Made by a program: the position numbers and the translations under genes. From Corynebacterium sp. P4-C1 (GTDB lineage: Bacteria; Actinomycetota; Actinomycetes; Mycobacteriales; Mycobacteriaceae), in assembly GCF_030503595.1 (NCBI RefSeq), contig NZ_CP129966.1, positions 1,116,001-1,180,000 on the forward strand: a stretch of DNA of 64,000 bases. The letters are read 5' to 3'. Under the pieces are notes generated by a model. That model saw only the letters and a program-made list of their open reading frames with translations, was not told where the DNA came from and did not search any database. Positions 37,535-46,479 of the stretch are shown piece after piece. Position 1 is the stretch's first letter; each line of letters begins with the position of its first letter.

Positions 37535-38542
37535 TCAGTCCGCGTGCAGCGCCGTCGCCGCCAGTCCGCGCACGATCAGGCGCAGTGCCGCGGCGAGGTC
37601 CCCGCCGGCCCCGTCTTCGGCCTCCCCCACATATTCTGCCCGGGCGCCGGGCAGGTGGGGCTCGCGCTGACCCCACACCACGGTCTTCACCGGCACTTGG
37701 GCTGGCGGCCCGTCAATGAAGGGGTCATAGAAGATATCGTCGGCTCCCCCAGCAGAGTTACCCGCACCGGCGCCACTGCCGGCGGCGGCCTCCAGTGCGG
37801 GGCCGAGATCCTCTCTGCCGACGAAGCCGCTGGGAATTCCGCGGGCGGACCACAGTGCTGCGACGAGCCGGGCGACGGCGGCGCCGGCGGCAGTGTAGCC
37901 GGTGTGGATTATCCGGGCGCCTTCGCTGAATTCGCGCAGCTGGCGCGCCAGGTTCACCGTCACCTCGCGCTCCGGGGAGAGTTGGCGGAGCTCCTCGTCG
38001 ACGGCATCGGCCACGCCGTCGACAAGCGCGCTCGTGCCCGAAAGTGCACCGCACACCCCGATCACTGCGGCGATGGTGCGCAGCGGGGACGCCCCGTCCG
38101 CGGTCGGTGGCGCGGGCAGCACCACGGCGCCGCGCGGGGCGTCCTCCACCACGGGCCCGCCGGCGGGGCCGGCGAGGATCACCTCAGCACCGCGTCCGGC
38201 CACCGCCGAGACCTGGCGCACTGAGGTTTCCGCATCGGGGGCGTCGCCGACCAGCACCACCACATCGAGGGCGCCGACGAAATCAGGCACACGCCGGGTG
38301 ACCATCACGGGCGCACGGTCGAATTCCACCAGCGCCACCGCGCACTCGGCCGCGGCTTCGGAGATCGCGTCGGTGGCCAGCACGACCACGCTGCGCGGCG
38401 AAGAGCCCTGCAGACGCTCGAGTATCCCGGCAGCCTGCGCCACTGCGCGGACGTGGGCACCTTCATGGGCGATGTCGAAGAAGCGCACCGCGTCCGCGTC
38501 GTAGTCGGCGGCGCCGTCGTAATAGCTCCGGTCCGTAGCCAT
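37535..38542 (-). CDS. TobH-like/SIS-fold protein
   Basis: 335 residues. Resembles the protein between manA and the phosphomannomutase gene in mycobacteria (Rv3256c), sometimes called TobH-like and distantly related to phosphosugar isomerase (SIS) folds. Two Rossmann-like halves are suggested by VVVLATDAIS, DVVVLVGDAPDAE, and VILAGPAGGPVV, with no obvious catalytic residues. Alanine/glycine-rich insert near residues 265-280. Likely a sugar-phosphate-related role by context. Confidence 0.72.
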   Translation of the reverse strand: MATDRSYYDGAADYDADAVRFFDIAHEGAHVRAVAQAAGILERLQGSSPRSVVVLATDAISEAAAECAVALVEFDRAPVMVTRRVPDFVGALDVVVLVGDAPDAETSVRQVSAVAGRGAEVILAGPAGGPVVEDAPRGAVVLPAPPTADGASPLRTIAAVIGVCGALSGTSALVDGVADAVDEELRQLSPEREVTVNLARQLREFSEGARIIHTGYTAAGAAVARLVAALWSARGIPSGFVGREDLGPALEAAAGSGAGAGNSAGGADDIFYDPFIDGPPAQVPVKTVVWGQREPHLPGARAEYVGEAEDGAGGDLAAALRLIVRGLAATALHAD

Positions 38543-38554
38543 GGCGTGCGCTCC

Positions 38555-39973
38555 CTACCCGCGGATGATGCCCAGGACCTCGTCCACGAGTGCGTCGACC
38601 TCGTCCTGGGTCTCCGCCTCGACGTTGAGGCGGAGCAACGGCTCGGTGTTGGAGGCGCGGACGTTGAACCACGCCTTGGTGCCCTTCAGGGAGACGGTCA
38701 CGCCGTCGAGGCGGTCGACGCTCTCCGTGCGGTCGGCGAAGGCCTCGACGACCTTCTCCATCGTCGCCTTCTGGTCGGCGACCTCGGAGTTGACCTCGCC
38801 GGAGGCGGCGTAGCGGTTGTACTGCGCCATCAGCTCGCTCAGCGGTTTGTCCTGCTCGGCGAGGGCCGCGAGCACGTGCAGTGCGGCGACCATGCCGGAG
38901 TCCGCGTTGAAGAACTCGGCGAAGTAGTAGTGCGCGGAGTGCTCGCCACCGAACAGCGCGCCCTTGTCCGCCATCTCCGCCTTGATGTAGGAGTGGCCGA
39001 CGCGGGTACGCACCGCGGTGCCGCCGTGCTGGGCGATCAGCTCCGGAACGGCCTGAGAAGTGATCGCGTTGTAGATGATCGTCGCGCCCGGCGAGGACTC
39101 CAGCGTGCGCTCAGCCACCAGCGCGGTGATCGCCGACGGGGAGACCGGGTCGCCGTTCTCGTCGACGACGAAGCAGCGGTCCGCGTCGCCGTCGAAGGCG
39201 AGGCCGATGTCCGCATTCTGCTTGACGACGAAGTCCTGCAGGTCCACCAGGTTCTTCGGGTCCAGCGGGTTGGCCTCGTGGTTCGGGAACGTCCCGTCGA
39301 GCTCGAAGTAGAGCGGACGGACATCTAGGTTGTCCTCCTCACCCAGCACGGCCGGGACAGTGTGGCCGGCCATGCCGTTGGCGGCGTCGACCGCCACCAC
39401 CAGTGCGCGGTCGGAGGGGACCGGGACGAGCTCGCGCAGGAAGTTCGCGTAGTCGCCCAGAATGTCGCGCTGGCTCACCGAGCCCGGCTCGCCGTCGAAG
39501 GCCGGCACGCCGTCGATAAGCATGTCGGTGATCTCCGCCAAGCCGCTGTCCTGGGAGACCGGGGTAGCGCCGGTCCGGCACAGCTTGATGCCGTTGTACT
39601 GGGCCGGGTTGTGGGACGCGGTGAACATTGCGCCCGCGCAGCCGATCACGCCGGCGGCGAAATACAGCTCGTCGGTGGATGTCAGGCCGAGCTCGATCAC
39701 GTCCACGCCCTGGCTGACCACGCCGCGGCCGAATGCGGCGGCGAGCGCCGGGGAGGACGGGCGCATGTCGTGGCCCACAGCGACGGTGGTCTCCCCTTCC
39801 CCGCGCAGGATGGAGGCGAATGCGGCGCCGGCATCGAAGACGAAGTCCTCGTCGACAGTGGCCTTGTCCGCCGGTTCGACGACCCCGCGGATGTCGTAGG
39901 CCTTGATCGCGGCCTCCACATCCTCGCGTGAGCGTGTGCGGGTGTTGGTGGGCTGTGACGCTTGTTCAGTCAT
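38555..39973 (-). CDS. manB: Phosphomannomutase/phosphoglucomutase
   Basis: 472 residues. Converts mannose-6-P to mannose-1-P. Active-site phosphoserine loop TASHNPAQYNGIK, metal loop DGDADRCF, sugar loop GGEHSAHYYF and phosphate-binding RASNTEPLLRLNVEA are all present in order. The start ATG 39971-39973 gives a conserved DIRGVV near residue 27. With manA and the guanylyltransferase gene downstream it supplies GDP-mannose for lipomannan and mannosylated envelope molecules. Confidence 0.94.
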   Translation of the reverse strand: MTEQASQPTNTRTRSREDVEAAIKAYDIRGVVEPADKATVDEDFVFDAGAAFASILRGEGETTVAVGHDMRPSSPALAAAFGRGVVSQGVDVIELGLTSTDELYFAAGVIGCAGAMFTASHNPAQYNGIKLCRTGATPVSQDSGLAEITDMLIDGVPAFDGEPGSVSQRDILGDYANFLRELVPVPSDRALVVAVDAANGMAGHTVPAVLGEEDNLDVRPLYFELDGTFPNHEANPLDPKNLVDLQDFVVKQNADIGLAFDGDADRCFVVDENGDPVSPSAITALVAERTLESSPGATIIYNAITSQAVPELIAQHGGTAVRTRVGHSYIKAEMADKGALFGGEHSAHYYFAEFFNADSGMVAALHVLAALAEQDKPLSELMAQYNRYAASGEVNSEVADQKATMEKVVEAFADRTESVDRLDGVTVSLKGTKAWFNVRASNTEPLLRLNVEAETQDEVDALVDEVLGIIRG

Positions 39974-40075
39974 GCCAACCGATCTTAAACGTCCTCGTGA
40001 CCCAAAGGGCCGCACCCGCGAACGCTGACAGCGATCACTTAAAGGCGCTTCAGGATCCAGCGTGAGTACCCAGCG

Positions 40076-40549
40076 TCAGGACTCAGCACCCTGTTCGGTG
40101 TCCGGTTCGGTGTCCGGATCCGGCACGACGCTCAGGTGGGCGCGGCGGGCCGCCTTATGCTCGGCGAGGTGCTCGCCGACGCGCTTGGTGCGGTAGACGG
40201 GGTGGTTGGACGTGTCCGGGTTGGTGAAGTCGCGCTCGTTGTCGAATTCGATGGGGTCCTGGGTTGTGTCCACCAGGCCCGTGGTCACGCGCCCTGCCTC
40301 GCTGACGGCCTGCGCCAGGGCGGTGATCTCCTCTTCGTCGGACAGCTCGATGTTGTCGATGCGCACCATCTCCCACCCGACTGGTGCGGTGATGTGCTCG
40401 GAGTGCCGCTGGCACAGGTCCCAGGCGTGCGGGTCCGGCGACGGTGCGAGCGGGCCGACGATGGCGGTTTTTTCGGAGTACGCGTAGACGAGCGTGGCGA
40501 TGGCGGGGCGGCCACAGCCGGGGCGACAGCAACGACGGAAGGTACTCAC
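40076..40549 (-). CDS. DUF3499 protein
   Basis: 157 residues from a GTG (40547-40549). N-terminal RRCCRPGCGRPA and later DLCQRHSEH suggest a zinc-binding knuckle; the rest is acidic and probably partly disordered. Matches DUF3499 (Rv3258c) by sequence start and by position next to the phosphomannomutase gene and the metallopeptidase-like gene. A TTG at 40568-40570 would add seven residues; the lack of a Shine-Dalgarno site suggests leaderless initiation at one of these. Function unknown. Confidence 0.82.
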   Translation of the reverse strand: MSTFRRCCRPGCGRPAIATLVYAYSEKTAIVGPLAPSPDPHAWDLCQRHSEHITAPVGWEMVRIDNIELSDEEEITALAQAVSEAGRVTTGLVDTTQDPIEFDNERDFTNPDTSNHPVYRTKRVGEHLAEHKAARRAHLSVVPDPDTEPDTEQGAES

Positions 40550-40561
40550 GGGGCAATAGTC

Positions 40562-40576
40562 TAAACCCAAGGTTTA
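40562..40576. promoter_or_regulatory. Short palindrome in the divergent promoter region
   Basis: TAAACC-CAA-GGTTTA, perfect 6-bp arms, 13 bp upstream of the DUF3499 start and 69 bp upstream of the divergent metallopeptidase-like gene. Could be an operator; the A/T-rich arms also overlap a possible -10 region. Confidence 0.35.
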
Positions 40577-40644
40577 AATTTTGGCTCGCGACGCGCGGCG
40601 CGTCCCCGCTCACCCGCACGGCGCGCAGTCCTACATTGATAGCT

Positions 40645-41127
40645 ATGAACGACGCGACGACGAACGCCGACCACGCACGACTGCCGCTGCGCCGCGACCG
40701 CCACGGCCGCGGTGTGCGCGGCCCCGTCATGCCGGTGGCCGTGCCCCGCTACCGCAGCCGCTCCATGGACTTCGACCGGGCAGTGCTCGACGCGTACGCC
40801 CCTCTGCACAACCGCTTCTTGCACCAGCTCGCTGGCGTGGACCTGGCGGTAGACACGATTCCGCGCATGCGGTTGAGTTCCGACATGATCATGCCGGATG
40901 AGATCTTCGCCGACGGCCCCGTCCCCCTAGGCCGCGTGCTTCAGGCGGGCGTGGACCGCGCCGGAAACCCGACCCGCGCACGCATCGTGGTTTTCCGGAT
41001 GCCGGTCGAGCAGCGCGCTGTCAACGCAGTCGAGCGCGCAGAATTACTCACCATGGTGCTCACGGCACTCGTGGCGCATTATCTGAATCTGGATCCGCGG
41101 GATATCGACCCGAGCTTCCAGTACTGA
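40645..41127 (+). CDS. Metallopeptidase-like (Zincin_1-related) protein lacking HExxH
   Basis: 160 residues. Position and the C-terminal VFRMPVEQRAV...LLTMVLTALVAHYLNLDPRDIDP region match Rv3259, annotated as a metallopeptidase family member. In typical Zincin_1 proteins this place carries HExxH; here the aligned stretch is TALVAHYLNL, so the zinc motif is missing and catalysis is doubtful. No Shine-Dalgarno site precedes the ATG, so initiation may be leaderless. Divergent from DUF3499. Confidence 0.75.
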   Translation: MNDATTNADHARLPLRRDRHGRGVRGPVMPVAVPRYRSRSMDFDRAVLDAYAPLHNRFLHQLAGVDLAVDTIPRMRLSSDMIMPDEIFADGPVPLGRVLQAGVDRAGNPTRARIVVFRMPVEQRAVNAVERAELLTMVLTALVAHYLNLDPRDIDPSFQY

Positions 41128-41153
41128 TCCGCGCTCTCCGCCCCCGCTGAGCG

Positions 41154-41453
41154 TTAGCCGATCTGCTTGCGCAGGCGGCGGCGCTCACGGTCGGAGAGAC
41201 CGCCCCAAATGCCGAATCGCTCATCGTGCTCGAGCGCGTACTCCAAGCATTCATCGCGCACTGCGCAGGCCTGGCAGATGCGCTTCGCCTCGCGCGTGGA
41301 GCCACCCTTCTCGGGGAAGAATGCCTCCGGATCGGTCTGAGCGCACAGGGCTTGGTCCTGCCACTCCTGCTCGACGGTGCCGAACAGTTCGTCGAGGGTC
41401 ATTCCGCCCGCAGCCGCGCCGCGGAGAGTGGCGCCTGAAACCATGTCTTCCAC
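41154..41453 (-). CDS. whcD: WhiB2/WhcD-type Fe-S regulator
   Basis: 99 residues from GTG 41451-41453, favoured by GGAAGGGG 5 bp upstream; an ATG three codons later is the alternative. Four cluster cysteines in ALCAQTDPEAFFP, RICQACAVRDECLEYA, then ERFGIWGGLSDRERRRLRKQ. The DPEAFFPEKGGSTREAKRIC block is diagnostic for WhiB2, which controls septum formation and cell division in mycobacteria and corynebacteria. Upstream lies a long regulatory region with a 14-bp palindrome. Confidence 0.93.
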   Translation of the reverse strand: MEDMVSGATLRGAAAGGMTLDELFGTVEQEWQDQALCAQTDPEAFFPEKGGSTREAKRICQACAVRDECLEYALEHDERFGIWGGLSDRERRRLRKQIG

Positions 41454-41782
41454 GCCGTCCCCTTCCTGAGTCTTGTTTGTCGCCGTTTTGCTGTCGTGGC
41501 ACCTATTGCCAATGCCCGCCAAAGTTCAATGCCGTCAGCACCGCACCTCGTGGCCGCCGCTGATTACACTAATGTGATTCAACCCTCGCGCACTAAATAG
41601 CGTCAACACGAAGCGGGACAAAACAATCGCTTCGCTGGGCATTAATGCGGGTTTCGGCCGTCACTCGCAACATGAGTCACACGAGTCACAACACAACCGT
41701 AGCGGGGGTAGCCAGCGGGGGTACTACATGTAGTAGCGACCGTTTCGGGTGGCAACTAATCCCCTGGTTCCCCGGCGTGTCG
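41454..41782 (-). promoter_or_regulatory. Long upstream region of whiB2
   Basis: 329 bp without a gene between the guanylyltransferase stop and the whiB2 start. It contains a perfect palindrome TACTACATGTAGTA at 41722-41735, and the repeats GAGTCACACGAGTCACAAC and GCGGGGGTA..GCGGGGGTA nearby. The size and symmetry point to dedicated control of whiB2. No -10/-35 pair was convincing. Confidence 0.5.
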
Positions 41783-42880
41783 CTACGCGTCGGGCGAAAA
41801 ACGCACTCCCAGATCCGGGATATCCACGCCCGGCCACACACGCATCCCGCCCTGTAGCTCGCAGCGTGCGCCGATGCTCACGCCGTCGCCGATCACGCAG
41901 TCCTGGATGCGGGCATTCGCACCGATGCGGGTGCCGGAGGCGATGATGGAATCGCGGATCATCGCCCCCGGCTCGATGGTCACGCCGTCGAAGACCACAC
42001 AGTCGTCGAGGCGGCAGCCGGCACCGATCGTGGACCCGCGGCCCACAGAAGTGCCGCCGACCAAGATGGCCCCGCCGGCGACGCCGGCGGATTCGTCGAT
42101 AAGCGCCTCGCCCGTGCGCCCCTCCAACAGCGGGGACGGCGCAATGCCGCGGACGAGGTCCGAGGAGCCCTGCACGAAATCGGACGGGCGGCCCATGTCG
42201 CGCCAGTAGCTCGTGTCCACGTGGCCGTAAACGCGGGCGCCGGACTTGAGCAGGCCAGGGAAGGTCTCGCGCTCGACGGAGACAACCCGGCCGGCCGGGA
42301 TCGAACGGATCACGTCACGCTCGAAGACGTAGCAGCCAGCGTTGATCTGGTCGGTCGGCGGCGCCTCCGTCTTCTCCAGGAAGGCCTCGACGCGGCCGTC
42401 GGCGGCAGTGGGCACAGAACCGAACTGGCTCGGATCCGGCACGCGCACCAAATGCAGCGTCACGTCCGCCTCGTTGTGCTGGTGCGTTTCCAGGATCCCG
42501 CCCAGGTCCGCGCCGGAGAGCACGTCGCCGTTGAAGATCATGGCGGTGTCGTAGCGCAGGTGGGACTCCACGTTGCGGATCGCGCCGCCGGTGCCCAGGG
42601 CCTCTTCCTCAACGACGTACTCGATCTCCAGGCCCATCTCGGAGCCGTCGCCGAAGTATTCCTCGAAGACCTCCGCCTTGTACGAGGTGCCCATGACCAC
42701 GTGCCGGATCCCCGCGGCCTTGATGCGCGCCAGCAGGTGAGCCAGGAACGGGTAGCCGGCGGTGGGCAGCATCGGCTTCGGCGTGGACACCGTCAGCGGG
42801 CGCAGCCTTGTCCCCTGCCCGCCCACGAGCACAACAGCGTCGATCTGAGAGGGGTCTACCGTGGATGGCTGAGATGCCAT
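41783..42880 (-). CDS. Mannose-1-phosphate guanylyltransferase
   Basis: 365 residues. Nucleotidyltransferase signature VVLVGGQGTRLRPLTVSTPKPMLP at residues 16-39 with the activator Arg and Lys, FNGDVLSG as metal-binding Asp, and a C-terminal left-handed beta-helix of hexapeptide repeats (IGAGCRLDDCVVFDGVTIEPGAMI). Makes GDP-mannose from mannose-1-P and GTP; counterpart of Rv3264c. Because sugar nucleotidyltransferases overlap in sequence, the sugar is inferred from its manA and phosphomannomutase neighbours. Confidence 0.88.
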   Translation of the reverse strand: MASQPSTVDPSQIDAVVLVGGQGTRLRPLTVSTPKPMLPTAGYPFLAHLLARIKAAGIRHVVMGTSYKAEVFEEYFGDGSEMGLEIEYVVEEEALGTGGAIRNVESHLRYDTAMIFNGDVLSGADLGGILETHQHNEADVTLHLVRVPDPSQFGSVPTAADGRVEAFLEKTEAPPTDQINAGCYVFERDVIRSIPAGRVVSVERETFPGLLKSGARVYGHVDTSYWRDMGRPSDFVQGSSDLVRGIAPSPLLEGRTGEALIDESAGVAGGAILVGGTSVGRGSTIGAGCRLDDCVVFDGVTIEPGAMIRDSIIASGTRIGANARIQDCVIGDGVSIGARCELQGGMRVWPGVDIPDLGVRFSPDA

Positions 42881-43015
42881 GATGGCGTGGCCTTTCTGTC
42901 AGCGGTTGAAAGTGTTCGCGCCTTAACCTAACCCCTCACGCGCGACTAGGCGGGCTTTGACGGGGCATGGGCGGCTGGGGCGTGTCGTAGAACTTCCCCG
43001 GAATTCACAGTTTCG

Positions 43016-43924
43016 TCAGCCGCACGCCCGGGCGATCACCGCGCGGGCTTTGAGTCCCAGCCACAAAACGGCGCGGATGGGGGTCTGCCACAGGTGCGGG
43101 TGGCGGTCAGCCTGGAAACGGTAGGCGGAATGGTGGTGCGCAGGCACGGTCACGCGCGAGTGCTTTTTGGCGGAGTGGCCCTGGTCGTGGAAGATCACGG
43201 AATCTGGGCAGAAGATGTTGTCCCAGCCGGCACGGGAGAGACGGTCGCCGAAGTCGATGTCCTCGAAGTACATGAAGTAGCGCTCGTCGAATCCGCCGAT
43301 GGCATCGAAGGCATCCCAGCGCACAAGCAGGCAGGAGCCGGACAACCAGCCCGCAGGGCGCACGGTAGCGAGGTTCTCCCCGGCCTTGTACGCCTTACTG
43401 AAGGGGTTGCCCGGCCACACCGGGTAGAGCACTGCATGCCCGATGCCGGTGACGAGCGTGGGCACTTCCCGCGCGGACGGGTACGCGGTGCCGTCGAGCT
43501 CCTCGATCCGCGGGCCGACGGCACCGGCGCGCGGGTGACCGGCGGCGCAGTCCAGCAGGGCATCGAGGGAGCCCGGGCTGAATTCCACGTCGGGGTTGAC
43601 GATGAGGAAGTACTCGTCGTCGATCTCCCCTGCGCGACGCGCGGCGGCCAGATGCCGGGCGGCGGCATTGATCGCCGCACCGTAGCCGATGTTCCCACCG
43701 GTGGGCATGAACTCCACATCCCCGCGCCGGGCGGCCATCGCCTGCGGCACGCCGTCGGTGGAGCCGTTGTCCGCGCAGATCATCAGCGTGTCGCGCGCGG
43801 TCGCGCCGCCGAGCGTATCGACGAGCCCCGCCAGGTGCTTCCCCGGCGAGAACGTCACGGTGACCACAGCCAACGGGGCATCATTCCCCGCCGCCGCGGA
43901 GTCTCGTCCAAAAGTCGTACTCAC
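43016..43924 (-). CDS. wbbL: WbbL-like rhamnosyltransferase (GT2)
   Basis: 302 residues from GTG 43922-43924. Glycosyltransferase family 2: VVTVTFSPG at the start, CADNGSTDG, GGNIGYGAAINAAA, LIVNPDVEF as the DXD-type metal site, and GWLSGSCLLVRWDAFDAIGGFDERYFMYFEDIDFGDRL as acceptor region. WbbL adds rhamnose to decaprenyl-PP-GlcNAc to form the arabinogalactan-peptidoglycan linker; position beside the guanylyltransferase and LCP genes matches Rv3265c. A longer frame upstream lacks similarity. Confidence 0.87.
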   Translation of the reverse strand: MSTTFGRDSAAAGNDAPLAVVTVTFSPGKHLAGLVDTLGGATARDTLMICADNGSTDGVPQAMAARRGDVEFMPTGGNIGYGAAINAAARHLAAARRAGEIDDEYFLIVNPDVEFSPGSLDALLDCAAGHPRAGAVGPRIEELDGTAYPSAREVPTLVTGIGHAVLYPVWPGNPFSKAYKAGENLATVRPAGWLSGSCLLVRWDAFDAIGGFDERYFMYFEDIDFGDRLSRAGWDNIFCPDSVIFHDQGHSAKKHSRVTVPAHHHSAYRFQADRHPHLWQTPIRAVLWLGLKARAVIARACG

Positions 43925-43984
43925 AGTATGGCAGCTTACCGCCGTCCCGCGCTGCTGGATCCCGGCGCGCGCGGGGTCGTGCAC

Positions 43985-43990
43985 TATACT
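43985..43990 (+). promoter_or_regulatory. Candidate -10 element of the LCP gene
   Basis: TATACT in the 178-bp divergent gap between the wbbL-like and LCP genes, 113 bp before the LCP start. A clear -35 was not found, so this is a weak call. Confidence 0.35.
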
Positions 43991-44102
43991 TTCCACCTAA
44001 TGTGAACGTTTCTCCGCGCGCTGTTCCTGCCGGGCCGCCAGCGCGGCAGTGTGCGCCCGCGCGCCGGAGAACAAAGCGGACGATCAAAAGGGGCAGTTTT
44101 CC

Positions 44103-45704
44103 GTGAGCGAGAAATACCGGCCGGTGCGCGATATCCAGCCGGCCCCGTCGCGTGTGCGGGACATCAGCCAGTCCGGGCACCCGGCGTTGAAGACGACCCT
44201 GGCAGTCCTGTCCGCCCTGGTGATCCTCATCTCCGGCCTGGGCTACTACTCCGTGGGCCGGCTCGGCGGGAACCTCTCTTCGTCCGATCTGTCCCTGTCC
44301 GACGACGAGCTCGACGGCTCGGACGGTGCGGTGGATATCCTCCTCGTCGGCTCCGATTCGCGCACGGATGCCCAAGGAAACCCGCTGAGCGAGGACGAGT
44401 TGGCGCGCCTGAACGCCGGGGAGGCCGACGGCGAGCTGAACACGGACACCATCATGGTCATCCGCGTGCCCAACGACGGCTCCCGGGCCACCGCCGTGTC
44501 CATCCCGCGCGACACATACATCCACGATTCGACGTACGGCAACACGAAGATCAACGGCGTGTACGGCCAGTACGCGAATGCCAAGCGCAAAGAGCTTCTC
44601 GCCGACGGGGAGAAGGAAGGCAAGGAGCTCGAGGAGAAAGTCGCCCAAGCCGCGCAGCAGGGGCTTATCGACGCCGTCGCCGACCTCACCGGCGTCGAAG
44701 TCGACCACTATGCGCAGGTCGGTCTCCTCGGCTTCGTCCTTCTGACCGACGCTGTGGGCGGCGTGGAGGTCTGCCTCAACGCGGAAGTCGACGAGCCGCT
44801 CTCCGGCGCGAAATTCCCGGCTGGCCGCTCGACCCTGGACGGTACCCAGGCTCTGGCGTTCGTCCGCCAGCGCCACGATTTGCCCCGCGGTGACCTGGAC
44901 CGCATCGTGCGCCAGCAGGTCTTCATGGCCTCCCTGGTCAATGAGGCGATCTCGGCCGGCACCCTGTCTAACCCGGCGAAGCTGCGCGAGCTGTCCAACG
45001 CGGTGGAGCGCTCCGTCAACGTCGATTCCGGCTGGAACGTCATGGCTCTGCTCAGCCAGATGTCCGACTTGGCGGCCGGCAACGTCTCCTTCTCCACCAT
45101 CCCGGTCACCTCCGTCAACGGTGTGGGCGACTACGGCGAATCCATCATCACCGTCGACCCGCAGCAGGTCCACGACTTCATGGACGAACTCGCCCGCGAG
45201 CAGCAGCAGGCCGAAGGCGAGAACCCCGGTGCCAAGAACACTGACGCCGACAACCCCGGGGGCTCCGGCGACCCCGTTGACGCAGCCATCCCGGCTGAGT
45301 TGTCCAGCACAACCCTCACCGTGCTCAACGCCGGCAGCAGCGCCGGCATGGCCGGTGCCGTCTCCGAGTTCCTCAAAGAAAAGCAGCTCACCATTGAGAG
45401 CGTGGGCAACTCCACCCCGGGTGTCTACGATTCCTCGCAAGTTGTCGCCGCCTCCGCCGACGACCCGGCCGCCACGGCCTTAGCGGAGCTGCTCGGCGGC
45501 CTGCCCGTGACCGTCAACGAGTCGCTCGAACCCGGCTCCCTGATCGTTGTCACCGCGGACGACTACACCGGCCCCGGCGCCGATGAGGCACCCCAGGATG
45601 TCACGCAGGAGGACACCGTGGGCACCCCGGGCGAGGACTTCGGCGCCGCCGAGGTCGGCCCCGAGTTCAACGCCGGCGGTTCCGGCCCCCGCTGCGTGAA
45701 CTAG
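44103..45704 (+). CDS. LCP-family (LytR-CpsA-Psr) cell-wall glycan ligase
   Basis: 533 residues from GTG 44103. Cytoplasmic start, one membrane segment (about residues 35-55), then the LCP domain (residues about 80-315) with DILLVGSDSRTD, NTDTIMVIRVP, SIPRDTYI (catalytic Arg-Asp), GLLGFVLLTDAVGGVEV and ALAFVRQRHDLPRGDLDRIVRQQVF. A LytR_C-like domain ends the protein (about residues 400-490). Such enzymes attach arabinogalactan to peptidoglycan; counterpart of Rv3267. A terminator follows. Confidence 0.93.
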   Translation: MSEKYRPVRDIQPAPSRVRDISQSGHPALKTTLAVLSALVILISGLGYYSVGRLGGNLSSSDLSLSDDELDGSDGAVDILLVGSDSRTDAQGNPLSEDELARLNAGEADGELNTDTIMVIRVPNDGSRATAVSIPRDTYIHDSTYGNTKINGVYGQYANAKRKELLADGEKEGKELEEKVAQAAQQGLIDAVADLTGVEVDHYAQVGLLGFVLLTDAVGGVEVCLNAEVDEPLSGAKFPAGRSTLDGTQALAFVRQRHDLPRGDLDRIVRQQVFMASLVNEAISAGTLSNPAKLRELSNAVERSVNVDSGWNVMALLSQMSDLAAGNVSFSTIPVTSVNGVGDYGESIITVDPQQVHDFMDELAREQQQAEGENPGAKNTDADNPGGSGDPVDAAIPAELSSTTLTVLNAGSSAGMAGAVSEFLKEKQLTIESVGNSTPGVYDSSQVVAASADDPAATALAELLGGLPVTVNESLEPGSLIVVTADDYTGPGADEAPQDVTQEDTVGTPGEDFGAAEVGPEFNAGGSGPRCVN

Positions 45705-45732
45705 CTGAACTAGCCGCGCTCCCTTCCCGGCC

Positions 45733-45755
45733 GAAAACCCGCCCGCCGGGTTTTC
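45733..45755 (+). terminator. Intrinsic terminator after the LCP gene
   Basis: GAAAACCCG, 5-base loop CCCGC, CGGGTTTTC. Perfect 9-bp stem with T run, 28 bp after the stop. Confidence 0.85.
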
Positions 45756-45771
45756 CCTACCATGGGGCGCT

Positions 45772-46479
45772 ATGAGCTTGCTCGCCCCGATCCTGTCCAC
45801 CGACCCTGCCAGCCCGCGCTTGACCGTCTACGACGAGTCCGCCGGAACGCGCATGGAATTCTCCGGTGTGACACTGGATAACTGGGCCAACAAGATCGCC
45901 AATATGCTCGTCGAGGAATTCGAGCTCGACGACCCTGCCGCCGCGCCGCGCATCGTGGTGGACCTCCCCCTGTCCTGGCAGGCGGCGGTGCTGCCCATCG
46001 GCATCTACAACGCCGGCCTCACCTTCAACACGAAGGAGTCCGCGGACAACGGCAACGACCCGCAGCTGGTCTTCACCAGCGTTGACGAGGTGGGCAACTG
46101 GCCGAGGTCCGCAGATGTCGTGGCGGTCTCGGACGACCCGTTCGGCCGTGGTGTGACGGAGACCGGCGGCACGCTGCCGCCCGGCGTGGTCGACTTCGGC
46201 CCCACCGTCCGCTTCTACGGCGACCAGTACTACGGCCAGTCCCCCGACCTCGCCGACTGGGCTGCTGCGCCAGGCACGAGCACCAGCGCCAATGCCAGCA
46301 CCAGCAAAACAGCCGAGCGCATTCTCATTCCGGGTTGGCGCACGCGCGAGGATTTCGACACCACCGTAATGGCCACCCTCGCCGCGGGCGGTTCCGTGGT
46401 CGTCATCGCGGGGGTCGCCTCCGCCGAGCGCATCAGGCAGATCGCCGAGGCGGAGAAGGTGACCAAACGGTTGGCCTAG
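45772..46479 (+). CDS. TIGR03089-family protein (AMP-binding-like fragment)
   Basis: 235 residues. Matches the actinobacterial TIGR03089 family (Rv3268), related to the N-terminal part of AMP-binding enzymes: RLTVYDESAGTRMEFSGVTLDNWANKIANML and a GIYNAGLTF region. The full adenylation motifs (TSGTTG and the hinge) are absent, so catalysis is doubtful. A Ser/Thr/Ala-rich insert at about residues 165-180. Its end overlaps the YdcF-like gene by 4 bp in convergent arrangement. Confidence 0.82.
   Translation: MSLLAPILSTDPASPRLTVYDESAGTRMEFSGVTLDNWANKIANMLVEEFELDDPAAAPRIVVDLPLSWQAAVLPIGIYNAGLTFNTKESADNGNDPQLVFTSVDEVGNWPRSADVVAVSDDPFGRGVTETGGTLPPGVVDFGPTVRFYGDQYYGQSPDLADWAAAPGTSTSANASTSKTAERILIPGWRTREDFDTTVMATLAAGGSVVVIAGVASAERIRQIAEAEKVTKRLA

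Noticed and set aside
43881..45440. Long minus-strand frame over the LCP gene
   Set aside because: Antisense shadow of a clear LCP protein with all catalytic blocks.
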